Positions 1 through 8,648 of a stretch of DNA of 38,127 bases are shown here, one piece after another. Position numbers and translations under genes: made by a program. A model generated the notes under the pieces. That model was given only the letters and a program-made list of their open reading frames with translations, did no database searches and was not told the origin of the DNA. Source of the DNA: an uncultured Bacteroidales bacterium (GTDB lineage Bacteria; Bacteroidota; Bacteroidia; Bacteroidales; Paludibacteraceae); the NCBI GenBank assembly GCA_946617165.1, contig CAMOJP010000008.1, positions 1 to 38,127 of the forward strand, in the 5' to 3' direction. Every line of letters starts with the position of its first letter. Within the stretch, counting starts at the first letter, position 1.

Positions 1-621
1 AGTACTTAAACTCTTTACACAGCCCTCAGGCAATACACGCGCAGCATAGTTTGGCATTAAGGCATAATAGGCTCGGGCGAGTGACGCACTGTCACCCGCA
101 TCGACACCGTACATCTTCCCCTCTGCCCGCAAACTATCCGCCTGCGCTACCACATCCCGTGCCTCTTCGACCGCACGAGACTTACATCCGCTCAGCAGCA
201 CTACTGCCAAAACGACAAACCATATTTTATACCGTCGGGATAGATGCAGTAAAAGCGCAGCGAGCGCGGCAAGGATGAGGGCGATGACGATACAGAAAAA
301 TGTGACCATATACGCGAACGAGAAGCCCGTTGGAGGCTTCGGTGGCACAATAAGGGTCTGATAATCGTCAGACTGCTCGATGGAAGTGATTTCATCCTGC
401 GCATTAACCGCATACAAACTGTCCAAGAGCGCTGTGAGTGAGTCACGCTGCGGTTGGAGTTCGTAATAGGTATCTATACGTTTATAGAACGCATCCGACT
501 CGGTTTTGCCATACCATATACCGGCAATAACGAGTAAGACCGCTGCAATCAAACATAAGAGTCCAAAGACTGCAGCAATCAAAGACAAGAGTCGGGTGAT
601 ATAAGATTTACGATTCGACAA
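1..621 (-). CDS. Membrane protein with internal lipobox-like motif, C-terminus cut by window edge
   Basis: The minus strand is open without a stop from a TTG at 621-619 to base 1, giving at least 207 residues; I translated it by hand. There is no ATG at the front, so TTG is the likeliest start, 7 bases after the preceding stop. An N-terminal membrane segment (about residues 10-33) is followed by a roughly 70-residue polar region, then a long hydrophobic stretch (about residues 106-140). That stretch ends in LLSGCKS, which looks like a lipoprotein signal. The remainder (EEARDVVAQADSL..., DSASLARAYYAL) resembles the helical TPR-type lipoproteins common in Bacteroidota. Two readings are possible: one multi-pass protein, or a membrane protein followed by a separately initiated lipoprotein. 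No in-frame ATG precedes the lipobox. I do not recognise the family. It is the last visible gene of the surE-glmM unit. Confidence 0.6.
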   Translation of the reverse strand, partial: MSNRKSYITRLLSLIAAVFGLLCLIAAVLLVIAGIWYGKTESDAFYKRIDTYYELQPQRDSLTALLDSLYAVNAQDEITSIEQSDDYQTLIVPPKPPTGFSFAYMVTFFCIVIALILAALAALLLHLSRRYKIWFVVLAVVLLSGCKSRAVEEARDVVAQADSLRAEGKMYGVDAGDSASLARAYYALMPNYAARVLPEGCVKSLST

Positions 622-628
622 TTTACAA

Positions 629-907
629 TTACAAGGTGCAAGCGATAGCAGCGATGATATAGGGCATAGCACCAATAAGTACACCTTTACTCAACCGCCA
701 CGTATCAGTCGTATAAAAGACAAAGACAAGTGCCAAATTCGGGAAAACACTGACCTGCAGAAGTTTGCTGAACGTATCACTCAACAGCCAGCCGAAGGTA
801 TGGAATGTGTACCAGAGGTTAAAATGGCTCACATAGACTACAATAAAAATCGCGGGCATTAACAGCCCTAAGACAATACCAATCCAATATTTATCAAAGC
901 GCTGCAT
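629..907 (-). CDS. Small membrane protein, three predicted helices
   Basis: This 92-residue protein is almost entirely hydrophobic, with predicted membrane segments at about residues 8-27, 48-66 and 74-91 and a short basic N-terminus (MQRFDKYW). Its start overlaps the end of surE by 14 bases, which implies translational coupling. The next gene begins 7 bases after its stop. I do not recognise a named family. Small membrane proteins beside surE are plausible in Bacteroidota, but I infer no function. Confidence that it is real rests on the overlap, the operon position and coherent hydrophobic segments. Confidence 0.75.
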   Translation of the reverse strand: MQRFDKYWIGIVLGLLMPAIFIVVYVSHFNLWYTFHTFGWLLSDTFSKLLQVSVFPNLALVFVFYTTDTWRLSKGVLIGAMPYIIAAIACTL

Positions 908-1673
908 ACTCGGTCATATCGACAGTACATGGCTGGACGGAAATAAAACCGTGGTGAACAGCCCACTCGTCCGTATCCTCGGCTTCCGGCTCTTCGTTGA
1001 CAAAATTACCTTTCATCCAATACTCCGTTTTTCCCTCGCCGTTGATTTTCGGTACGATTTCTTTCTCCCAGTGTCCGCGACATTGGCGGGTCCATTTTAT
1101 ACCGGAAATCTCACCAAGTGGTGCGTTGATATTGTAGCACATACCCCATTTCCAGTCCATATCGTTGAGCAGATGGCGGCATAGTTCGACTACATAAGGT
1201 TCGAACTGCGACAGGTCGGTAGGCTGATTGTTGTCATAGATAGAGAGACCTATACTGCGTATGCCGTGCTCCACGCCTGTGAAGCAAGCTCCCATCGTAC
1301 CGGAATAAACCACATTGACAGAGGCATTAGAACCGTGGTTGATACCGGAAACCAGAAGGTCTATCCGGTTCGGGTCATCGTCAAAAAGCACATTAAGCGC
1401 CAGCTTGACACAATCAGAGGGCATGCCATTCGTCACATAAACATCAATCAGACGCTTCTCCTCCTCTGTGAAATAGTCATTTTGAGCAATATCCACCTTA
1501 TCCATCGTCATCGGTTTGCCCAAAGAGATAGCGTTAGACATACTGCTTCGCGGCCCATCAGGCGCCACGACCGTTACATGACCTAACTGAGTCATAAGCT
1601 TTGTGAGCAGCATGATTCCCTGTGCTCCCCATCCGTCGTCGTTGACAACAACGATATTGATATCTTTATTCAT
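894..1673 (-). CDS. surE: 5'/3'-nucleotidase SurE
   Basis: SurE is a metal-dependent phosphatase that removes phosphate from nucleoside 5'- and 3'-monophosphates and can act on short polyphosphate; it works in the cytosol as a dimer or tetramer. The 259-residue protein has the family signatures: VVNDDGWGAQGI with metal ligands D12 and D13, APDGPRSS with S43 at the third ligand position, and SGINHGSN with N112 as the fourth. Length is normal for the family. The ATG at 1673 directly abuts the stop codon of glmM (no bases between), and the 3' end overlaps the next gene by 14 bases, so this is an internal cistron of a tight operon. The identification is secure. Confidence 0.96.
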   Translation of the reverse strand: MNKDINIVVVNDDGWGAQGIMLLTKLMTQLGHVTVVAPDGPRSSMSNAISLGKPMTMDKVDIAQNDYFTEEEKRLIDVYVTNGMPSDCVKLALNVLFDDDPNRIDLLVSGINHGSNASVNVVYSGTMGACFTGVEHGIRSIGLSIYDNNQPTDLSQFEPYVVELCRHLLNDMDWKWGMCYNINAPLGEISGIKWTRQCRGHWEKEIVPKINGEGKTEYWMKGNFVNEEPEAEDTDEWAVHHGFISVQPCTVDMTEYAAL

Positions 1674-3050
1674 TTACACCAACTTTATTACCTGTTGTGC
1701 AAGGGCGTTAGCTTCGTCCATAGTAGCCGCTTCGGAATAGACCCTTATAATCGGTTCGGTATTGGATTTGCGCAAGTGTACCCATCCCTGCGGGAAGTCA
1801 ATTTTGACGCCATCTACCGTAGTAATCTGACAGTCTTTCTGCGCGCGAAAGACATTCTCTATACGCGTCAGAACAGCATCGACATTCATTTCGGGCTTGA
1901 GGTCTATGCGATTCTTGGAGATAGCGTAATTGGGGAAAGTGGCACGCAAAGCGCTCACTTTGCATTGTTTCTCGGCAAGACAACTCAGGAAAAGCCCTAT
2001 TCCCACAAGGGCATCACGTCCGTAGTGCGCAGCAGGATAGATTACCCCGCCATTGCCTTCTCCGCCGATAACAGCCTTCGTGCGCTTCATCTCGGCAACC
2101 ACATTGACTTCACCGACGGCAGAGGCACTATATTCTCCGCCGTGAGCACGGGTGACATCCCGCAACGCGCGCGTCGAACTGAGGTTGCTGCATGTATTGC
2201 CCGGAGTATGAGACAGAACATAATCCGCCACGCTGACAAGCGTGTATTCCTCGCCGAACATATCTCCGTTCTCGCAGATAATAGCCAGTCGGTCCACATC
2301 CGGGTCCACTACAAATCCCACATCGGCCTTTCCACTCTTGAGCAGGTCGCTAATCTGGGTGAGATGCTGTGGAAGCGGCTCGGGGTTATGTGCAAAATGT
2401 CCGGTCGGCTCACAGTTGAGTTCGATGATATGCTTCACACCTAATGCCTTGAGCACCGCCGGAATAGCCAATCCCCCTACGGAATTAACACAATCCACCG
2501 CTACGGTGAAGTCCTGCTCCGCAATAGCCTGCGGATGAACCAAATCGAGGTTAAGAACCTGTTGGATATGATACGGCAGATAGTCCTTACTCGTCATATG
2601 CCCGAGTTCATCAACCTGCGAGAAAGTGAAGTCCTCACGTTCGGCAATCGCCAGCACCTCTTTTCCCTCCGCGTCGTTCAGAAACTCGCCGTGCTCGTTG
2701 AGCAGTTTGAGGGCATTCCACTGTTTGGGGTTATGGCTCGCCGTAAGAATGATACCTCCGGCTGCTTTCTCACCTGTAACAGCCAACTCGGTAGTAGGCG
2801 TTGTAGCCAAGCCGATATTAACGACATCATACCCCATACCCATAAGCGTTCCGCAAACAATATGGTCCACCATCTGTCCGCTCAGGCGCGCATCGCGCCC
2901 TACTACTATCGTGTTGTTATTCGGCATAGCCGCCCTGCGCTGTGTAGCGTAAGCAGCCGTAAAACGTACTATATCAACCGGGTTAAGCCCCTCACCAACT
3001 CTACCGCCAATCGTACCACGAATGCCGGAAATACTCTTAACTAAACTCAT
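1674..3050 (-). CDS. glmM: Phosphoglucosamine mutase (alpha-D-phosphohexomutase family)
   Basis: This enzyme interconverts glucosamine-6-phosphate and glucosamine-1-phosphate on the way to UDP-GlcNAc for peptidoglycan and lipid A. The 458-residue protein shows the four active-site loops of alpha-D-phosphohexomutases in order: TASHNP with the phosphorylated S105; the metal loop DPDVDR (D249, D251, D253); a sugar-binding loop GEGNGG at about 330-335; and a C-terminal phosphate loop RKSNTEP. The N-terminus (SLVKSISGIRGTIGG) matches the form I know from Bacteroides GlmM. DPDVDR and SNTEP differ slightly from the common DPDGDR and SGTEP. A phosphomannomutase activity cannot be excluded from sequence alone. 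It sits one base after the DUF4827-like gene and abuts surE. Confidence 0.9.
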   Translation of the reverse strand: MSLVKSISGIRGTIGGRVGEGLNPVDIVRFTAAYATQRRAAMPNNNTIVVGRDARLSGQMVDHIVCGTLMGMGYDVVNIGLATTPTTELAVTGEKAAGGIILTASHNPKQWNALKLLNEHGEFLNDAEGKEVLAIAEREDFTFSQVDELGHMTSKDYLPYHIQQVLNLDLVHPQAIAEQDFTVAVDCVNSVGGLAIPAVLKALGVKHIIELNCEPTGHFAHNPEPLPQHLTQISDLLKSGKADVGFVVDPDVDRLAIICENGDMFGEEYTLVSVADYVLSHTPGNTCSNLSSTRALRDVTRAHGGEYSASAVGEVNVVAEMKRTKAVIGGEGNGGVIYPAAHYGRDALVGIGLFLSCLAEKQCKVSALRATFPNYAISKNRIDLKPEMNVDAVLTRIENVFRAQKDCQITTVDGVKIDFPQGWVHLRKSNTEPIIRVYSEAATMDEANALAQQVIKLV

Positions 3051-3051
3051 A

Positions 3052-3618
3052 TTATCGTTTGATTTTCATTTTCATGTGATAGCCGTAGGGCGTAACTGTC
3101 GTCTGGTCATCAGTAAACCCTAATCGGCTGGGGCAGATAATCTTACACTCCGAATCGCTGTATTTCATCAGCCCTACCGCAGCATGCCATGCCGTGGGAG
3201 CCGTGGTGTAATCGGTGAGATAAGTGAACTCCAAAGGATAAGCACTGTTAAGCGTTGTCCAGTAGTCGGCGGTATCTGCATTGACGTTGAGCGTATATTG
3301 CTTAAAGCGCATAACGACCGTTTCCGTAGCCATTATAGGGTCTGTCTTAGGACCACGCCTAACAAGATGATAGTAGAAATAATCGTAACCGCTGACTTGA
3401 TAGTAGTCTTTTTCACCCCAATCGGCATCGTCCTCGGGCAACTCCTTAATGACGTTTATCTTCTCACGGGCAATATAATCCTCAATAAGTTTCTTCTCCG
3501 CCTTGAGGTCAGAGGAGTAACTGTTGGAACTGCAGGAGGGCAGTATAAAGACCGCTGCACCCAAACATAAAAAACAACAATAGAACGACAAAGGTAGAAA
3601 GACTGATATTTTCTTCAT
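3052..3618 (-). CDS. DUF4827-like, FKBP-fold lipoprotein
   Basis: The 188-residue protein begins with a signal peptide ending in LPSC (C29), followed by a Ser/Asn-rich linker, so it is probably an outer-membrane or periplasmic lipoprotein. The C-terminal half (AWHAAVGLMKYSD, then KIICPSRLGF and YGYHMKMKIKR) follows the FKBP pattern of helix, central strand and final strand. I recall the DUF4827 family of Bacteroidota looking like this and lying next to glmM, but could not check it. Prolyl isomerase activity is uncertain because the AYG signature at the end of the active site is replaced. It starts 2 bases after the preceding FKBP-like gene, and glmM starts one base after its stop, so the pair is co-expressed with cell-envelope genes. 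Confidence 0.8.
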   Translation of the reverse strand: MKKISVFLPLSFYCCFLCLGAAVFILPSCSSNSYSSDLKAEKKLIEDYIAREKINVIKELPEDDADWGEKDYYQVSGYDYFYYHLVRRGPKTDPIMATETVVMRFKQYTLNVNADTADYWTTLNSAYPLEFTYLTDYTTAPTAWHAAVGLMKYSDSECKIICPSRLGFTDDQTTVTPYGYHMKMKIKR

Positions 3619-3620
3619 AA

Positions 3621-4178
3621 TTATAACTCTTTAGATTTCAACGTAACCTCAAAGCGTACGTTCGTATAAGGTTTAACTATATCGGTTCCATGTACGCCAT
3701 AAGCGGTGTACCACGGAGCATAGACGACAGCCGTTTCACCCTCGCACATGTCTTCCACCGCCTCTTCCAAGACCAAGGGCATCTTGTAATGTTTGATGGT
3801 ATAGTCCCCCTCCACATCCTGCAGCATATCGCCATCCAGAGTATAAGTCCGGAAATGCACGCGCCATTTCTCGTTCATTTGGGGGGTATCAGCATACAAA
3901 GCTGCCTGCCGTTCGGCTTCATCACGCCGTTTCTTCCACGCTCCGCAAGGCAACTGGACAAACTCCGCGCCGTCCGCCTTACGCAGGCTGTCAACCATGG
4001 CAAAGATATCGGCATCCGCCCGCTCCGCCATACGCTGGTTTATTTCCATAAGCGACAGAACAGTCGAATCAGCTTTATCGGCACTACCACTCCTTCTGCT
4101 CGGACTTTGAGGAGCCGTACGGTGACACGCCGACAAAACAACAACCAAAACACATCCTATAATCCAATATCCTTTCAC
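3621..4178 (-). CDS. FKBP-type prolyl isomerase-like lipoprotein
   Basis: The 185-residue protein has a lipoprotein signal peptide ending LSAC (C18), a polar linker, a helical middle (about 40-100) and a C-terminal FKBP-like domain. That domain can be followed as VHFRTYTLDGDML, then the MPLVLEEAVEDMCEGETAV helix region, then YTAYGVHG and a final strand VRFEVTL. The conserved AYG tyrosine is kept. The tryptophan at the floor of the FKBP pocket (GWEEG in classical FKBPs) is missing, so catalytic strength is doubtful. FKBP lipoproteins in this phylum include the gliding-motility accessory GldI, so a folding-chaperone role at the envelope is a reasonable inference. It lies 24 bases downstream of rfbA. 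Confidence 0.8.
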   Translation of the reverse strand: MKGYWIIGCVLVVVLSACHRTAPQSPSRRSGSADKADSTVLSLMEINQRMAERADADIFAMVDSLRKADGAEFVQLPCGAWKKRRDEAERQAALYADTPQMNEKWRVHFRTYTLDGDMLQDVEGDYTIKHYKMPLVLEEAVEDMCEGETAVVYAPWYTAYGVHGTDIVKPYTNVRFEVTLKSKEL

Positions 4179-4202
4179 CCTTTAACCTTTCACCCTACAT
4201 CT

Positions 4203-5066
<864 letters not shown>

Positions 5067-5090
5067 TAGTGATTATATTAATAAAAGACC

Positions 5091-5732
5091 TTAGAAATTC
5101 TCACTAAAATCAATAGAGCCGGATACTTCTTTACAACCTACAGGAACGGTGAACTCATCATCATATCCCTGTTTCCAGCGGGTGGCAGTAAACTCCATAG
5201 ATCCGCTCGTTTTCTTATACATATAAATACGGTTGTAACCGGCTACTTTATAATTGTCTTCCGTAAAGGTAATACACTTTTTACCGGTGATATACTCCGT
5301 TCCCTCTGCCTTATTAACATTATCACTGACCATCGTATCCGCAAACTTATCCCAACGGAACCATTCTACAGGAAAGACCATGGACAGGTCGGAATAATAG
5401 TATTCACCGTTTTTTTGCGTTTTGTGCACGTAAGTACCGTCGTAGATATTACCATGATAAACATCCTTTGGCGTAATAATAGTAAAAGTACCGTCATATT
5501 TATCTGTACGGATATATTTTCCATTTTCCTTAAAAGTCAGTTTCAGACCTTCTGTACGGCCATTGTAAGAATAATAAACCGTACCTGAAGACTCGGTAAA
5601 CACCTTACCACCGATAATTTCGTTTTTCTCATCAACCGCCCATTTGGTCATCAAAACCGTTGCCGTAATACAGCCGCTTAACAGAGTTGCCACTACCGAG
5701 AGTGCTGCAACCATCTTTAAAGTTTTTTTCAT
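5091..5732 (-). CDS. Lipoprotein of unknown function
   Basis: This 213-residue protein opens with a classic lipoprotein signal peptide (MKKTLKMVAALSVVATLLSGC, lipobox LSGC, C21), so it is probably anchored in the outer membrane or inner-membrane outer leaflet. The mature part is rich in Tyr, Lys, Thr and alternating polar/hydrophobic residues, suggesting a beta-rich fold (for example TVYYSYNGR, YIRTDKYDGTFTI, YYYSDLSMVFP). No enzyme motif is visible and I do not recognise a family. It is the first gene after a well-formed promoter and is followed 24 bases later by rfbA, so it probably heads the rfbA-glmM-surE unit. Confidence 0.85.
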   Translation of the reverse strand: MKKTLKMVAALSVVATLLSGCITATVLMTKWAVDEKNEIIGGKVFTESSGTVYYSYNGRTEGLKLTFKENGKYIRTDKYDGTFTIITPKDVYHGNIYDGTYVHKTQKNGEYYYSDLSMVFPVEWFRWDKFADTMVSDNVNKAEGTEYITGKKCITFTEDNYKVAGYNRIYMYKKTSGSMEFTATRWKQGYDDEFTVPVGCKEVSGSIDFSENF

Positions 5733-5773
5733 AATTTAATTATTTATTGATTATTTGGGATTAATAACGACGG

Positions 5774-5805
5774 CAAAAGTACTGCTTTTTTTCCATATAC
5801 GCAAA
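5774..5805 (-). promoter_or_regulatory. Promoter for the lipoprotein-rfbA-glmM-surE unit
   Basis: On the minus strand TTTG (5805-5802) and TACTTTTG (5781-5774) are separated by exactly 20 bases, matching the Bacteroides primary sigma pattern TTTG-N19-21-TAnnTTTG. A run of seven A residues lies in the spacer. The expected transcription start near 5770 leaves a leader of about 37 bases before the ATG at 5732. Confidence 0.8.
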
Positions 5806-5821
5806 TAAAAGTATTACTTTT

Positions 5822-5853
5822 TTTGTGCAATCAAAAAAAAAGTTGTAATTTTG
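5822..5853 (+). promoter_or_regulatory. Promoter for sppA-lpxK-msbA
   Basis: TTTG (5822-5825), a 20-base spacer and TAATTTTG (5846-5853) match the Bacteroides promoter pattern. The spacer holds an A9 tract (5833-5841). The expected start near 5857 gives a leader of about 48 bases before the sppA ATG at 5905. It diverges from the lipoprotein promoter without overlapping it. Confidence 0.8.
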
Positions 5854-5904
5854 CGGCAAATATGCTAATTAAAGTTTGTAAATCAATTTTCAATATCAAT
5901 CATT

Positions 5905-7656
5905 ATGGCTATTCGCATTAAATCCTCCGAGGGCGGAACTCGTAAAAACCGCGGTTGTTTGTGGACAATTATCGTCTGCGCAGTATTATACTTATGTTCC
6001 TGTGTAGGCTTTGCCATGTTAGTAGGCAATGCTTTTGGCAACTCTAAACTTGGAGACAAAACAGTCTATCGTATTGACATGAAAGGTATAGTTGTCGAGC
6101 AAGCTCAAGAAGACAATCCTTTCGCTGCCTTATCAGGTGCCGTACCTTTCGGTGCGCAGAAACAGGAAACAGTCGGCTTGGACGACCTGTTGAGCAATAT
6201 CAAACTGGCTAAAGAAGATGACCACGTAAAAGGTATCTATCTCAAAGGCGGTTCATTAAGCGTAGCTCCGGCATCCGCTAAGGCTATTCGGGACGCACTG
6301 ATCGACTTCAAAACCTCCGGCAAGTGGATTATCGCTTACGCTGAGAGTTATGGTCAGACAAACTACTATATCGCTTCCGTAGCTGATAAAATTTATCTGG
6401 ACCAAGTAGGTGAAGTCGCATGGCACGGACTAAGCGGCACAAAGATGTATTACAAACGTATTCTTGACAAAATCGGTGTGGAGATGCAAGTGCTCAAAGT
6501 AGGTACATTCAAATCCGCCGTTGAGCCGTATTTCCGGACGTCTATGTCGGAAGCTGACCGTAAACAGACAGAGGTTTATCTGTTCGGTATATGGAACAAC
6601 ATGACCGCTGCCGTAGCAGAATCACGTCACCTGACCGTAGAACAAATGAACCAATATGCAGATGAGTTTATGGACGTTCAACCGCAAGAGAAATATATTC
6701 AATACGGTATGGTTGACAGTCTCGTTTATCGCCAAGATATGGACTCCGTACTCGTACGTTTGATCGGCGATGAGGACTACACCGTTATAACCACTTCCAA
6801 GATGGCATCTATCGAACGCAAGAAAAACAAAGCTAAAGACCGCATTGCCATAGTGTATGCAGAAGGTGAAATCACAGACGAAACCGGTGACGGCATTGTT
6901 GGAACTAAGATGATTAAGACCTTATCAGAGGTAATGAAGGACGACGATATCAAGGCTATGGTATTCCGTGTTAACAGCCCCGGTGGAAGTGCTAACGCCA
7001 GTGAGCAAATCAATCATGCTGTTAAACTGATACAAGAGAAAGGTATCCCTGTTGTAGTATCCATGGGGGACTACGCTGCTTCCGGCGGATATTATATCAG
7101 TTCCGAAGCGGATTATATCTACGCAGAGCCTACAACACTAACCGGTTCGATTGGTATCTTCGGCGTAATACCGAACTACAAAGGCATCCGCGAAAAAGTA
7201 GGATTGGATATCGACGGTGTAGGAACCAACAAACATGCCGCTATGTTGACCAACCTCACGATGAAAGGCATGGACGAGGGCGAACGTGCTCTCATGCAAG
7301 CTATGATTGAGCGCGGTTACGATTTATTTACCCGTCGCTGCGCCGAAGGACGTAATATACCTCAGGATTCTATCAAGGCTATCGGAGAAGGACGTGTCTG
7401 GTTAGGTCAAGACGCGCTGCGTCTGGGCTTGGTAGATGAACTCGGTAATATCGATAACGCTATTGACAAAGCGGCCGAATTAGCCGGTATCGAGGATTAT
7501 GCCCTTGTTTACTATCCGAAACCCAAAGACCCGTTCGAAGAGTTCATGAAGATGCTTGACAACTCAACCGAAGAAGAGCGTTTGATTGCCCGCATCCGCG
7601 AGATGGTGAAAGAGCCACGTATCCTCATGCTCGCTCCGGTCGTTGAGATTCGGTAA
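5905..7656 (+). CDS. sppA: Signal peptide peptidase SppA, 67K type
   Basis: SppA is a membrane-anchored serine protease that degrades signal peptides left in the membrane after secretion. The 583-residue protein has an N-terminal membrane segment (about 18-42) and the two tandem crotonase-like domains of the long form. The general-base lysine is K203 in VGTFKSAVEPYF in the first domain; the nucleophile is S393 in YAASGGYY in the second, after NSPGGSANAS. This Lys/Ser split across domains is the known E. coli arrangement. Length is as expected. The ATG follows a good promoter; there is no Shine-Dalgarno sequence. Its stop codon shares one base with the lpxK start (TAATG), so the two are translationally coupled. 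Confidence 0.96.
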   Translation: MAIRIKSSEGGTRKNRGCLWTIIVCAVLYLCSCVGFAMLVGNAFGNSKLGDKTVYRIDMKGIVVEQAQEDNPFAALSGAVPFGAQKQETVGLDDLLSNIKLAKEDDHVKGIYLKGGSLSVAPASAKAIRDALIDFKTSGKWIIAYAESYGQTNYYIASVADKIYLDQVGEVAWHGLSGTKMYYKRILDKIGVEMQVLKVGTFKSAVEPYFRTSMSEADRKQTEVYLFGIWNNMTAAVAESRHLTVEQMNQYADEFMDVQPQEKYIQYGMVDSLVYRQDMDSVLVRLIGDEDYTVITTSKMASIERKKNKAKDRIAIVYAEGEITDETGDGIVGTKMIKTLSEVMKDDDIKAMVFRVNSPGGSANASEQINHAVKLIQEKGIPVVVSMGDYAASGGYYISSEADYIYAEPTTLTGSIGIFGVIPNYKGIREKVGLDIDGVGTNKHAAMLTNLTMKGMDEGERALMQAMIERGYDLFTRRCAEGRNIPQDSIKAIGEGRVWLGQDALRLGLVDELGNIDNAIDKAAELAGIEDYALVYYPKPKDPFEEFMKMLDNSTEEERLIARIREMVKEPRILMLAPVVEIR

Positions 7657-8648
7657 TGTTAGGGCTGTTCTTACATATTAGACACTGGCTATACGACAAG
7701 CAGATATTACCCTCACACAAGGTATCCGTACCGACAATATGTATCGGTAACATAGCTGTCGGAGGTACAGGTAAAACTCCACATACCGAATATCTGATTC
7801 GGATGCTGTCGCCGATGTATAAGGTAGCTGTACTCTCCCGTGGATATAAGCGCAAGACAAGTGGTTTTGTCATGGCGGACCACACCAGTACGGCAGCCAC
7901 TATCGGTGACGAGCCGATGCAGATACACCGCAAGTTTCCGGATATAACCGTGGCGGTATGCGAAAACCGTGTGCGTGGAGTACACCAACTCCAACGAATG
8001 GTTCCCGACTTACAGGTTGTCTTGTTAGACGATGCCATGCAGCATCGGTCGCTCCAATGCGGATTTACCGTTTTACTGACGGCTTTAGACAACCTGTATA
8101 TCACGGACCATTTGATGCCGTGGGGAAGTCTGAGAGACCTGAAACAGCGAAGCTTGGCAGCGCAAGCCGTTATCGTCACCAAATGTCCGGCAGACATGAA
8201 GCCCATAGACCAGCGCGTAATTAATAACCGGTTACGGCTACCTGCCTATCAACAGTTATACTTCTCGCACATAGTCTATGAGCCGATTGAAGTAACCGGC
8301 TCTAATCCTCTGGTAATAAGCGGGATTGCACATCCTGAAGCATTCTATGCGTATATTAGAGAGCAATTCCCTAAAGCGTCGTTTCTTACCTTTGAAGACC
8401 ACCATCGGTTTACAAAAGCGGACGAAAGAAAAATAGAAGCTATTTCTGCCGCACACGACTGCATCCTTACGACTGAGAAAGACTACGAACGGCTGCTACT
8501 CACCCGCCTGCCGGATAGCGTAAAACAGAAAATACAAGCCGTGCCTATTCGGGTTGATTTGGACAAACAAAACGATGACCTGAAACGGCAACTGACAGCC
8601 TACATCGACGAAGATTTAAAACATCTGCAAAAAAACAAAAAAGCATGA
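7656..8648 (+). CDS. lpxK: Tetraacyldisaccharide 4'-kinase LpxK
   Basis: LpxK phosphorylates the 4' position of the lipid A disaccharide precursor at the inner face of the cytoplasmic membrane, an essential late step of lipid A synthesis. The 330-residue protein has an N-terminal hydrophobic/amphipathic region and the P-loop IGNIAVGGTGKTP (K40), followed by VAVLSRGYKR, GDEP and the QVVLLDDAMQHR segment typical of LpxK. It is a little shorter than many homologues but has all expected blocks through TTEKDYERL near the end. It overlaps sppA by one base and msbA by four (ATGA), so the three genes form one operon. The link to the next gene, a lipid A flippase-type transporter, makes functional sense. 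Confidence 0.95.
   Translation: MLGLFLHIRHWLYDKQILPSHKVSVPTICIGNIAVGGTGKTPHTEYLIRMLSPMYKVAVLSRGYKRKTSGFVMADHTSTAATIGDEPMQIHRKFPDITVAVCENRVRGVHQLQRMVPDLQVVLLDDAMQHRSLQCGFTVLLTALDNLYITDHLMPWGSLRDLKQRSLAAQAVIVTKCPADMKPIDQRVINNRLRLPAYQQLYFSHIVYEPIEVTGSNPLVISGIAHPEAFYAYIREQFPKASFLTFEDHHRFTKADERKIEAISAAHDCILTTEKDYERLLLTRLPDSVKQKIQAVPIRVDLDKQNDDLKRQLTAYIDEDLKHLQKNKKA

Noticed and set aside
201-446. 81-codon minus-strand frame starting with ATG near the left edge
   Set aside because: It overlaps, in another frame, the continuous frame 621-1 that has proper membrane segments and a lipobox; its own product is Ser/Arg-rich and featureless.
1695-2444. 249-codon plus-strand frame
   Set aside because: Fully antisense to glmM, with no recognisable motif; a typical shadow frame.
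5733-5904. Possible small RNA or riboswitch in the widest intergenic gap
   Set aside because: The 172 bases are explained by two divergent promoters and short leaders; no stable hairpin or conserved aptamer pattern was seen.
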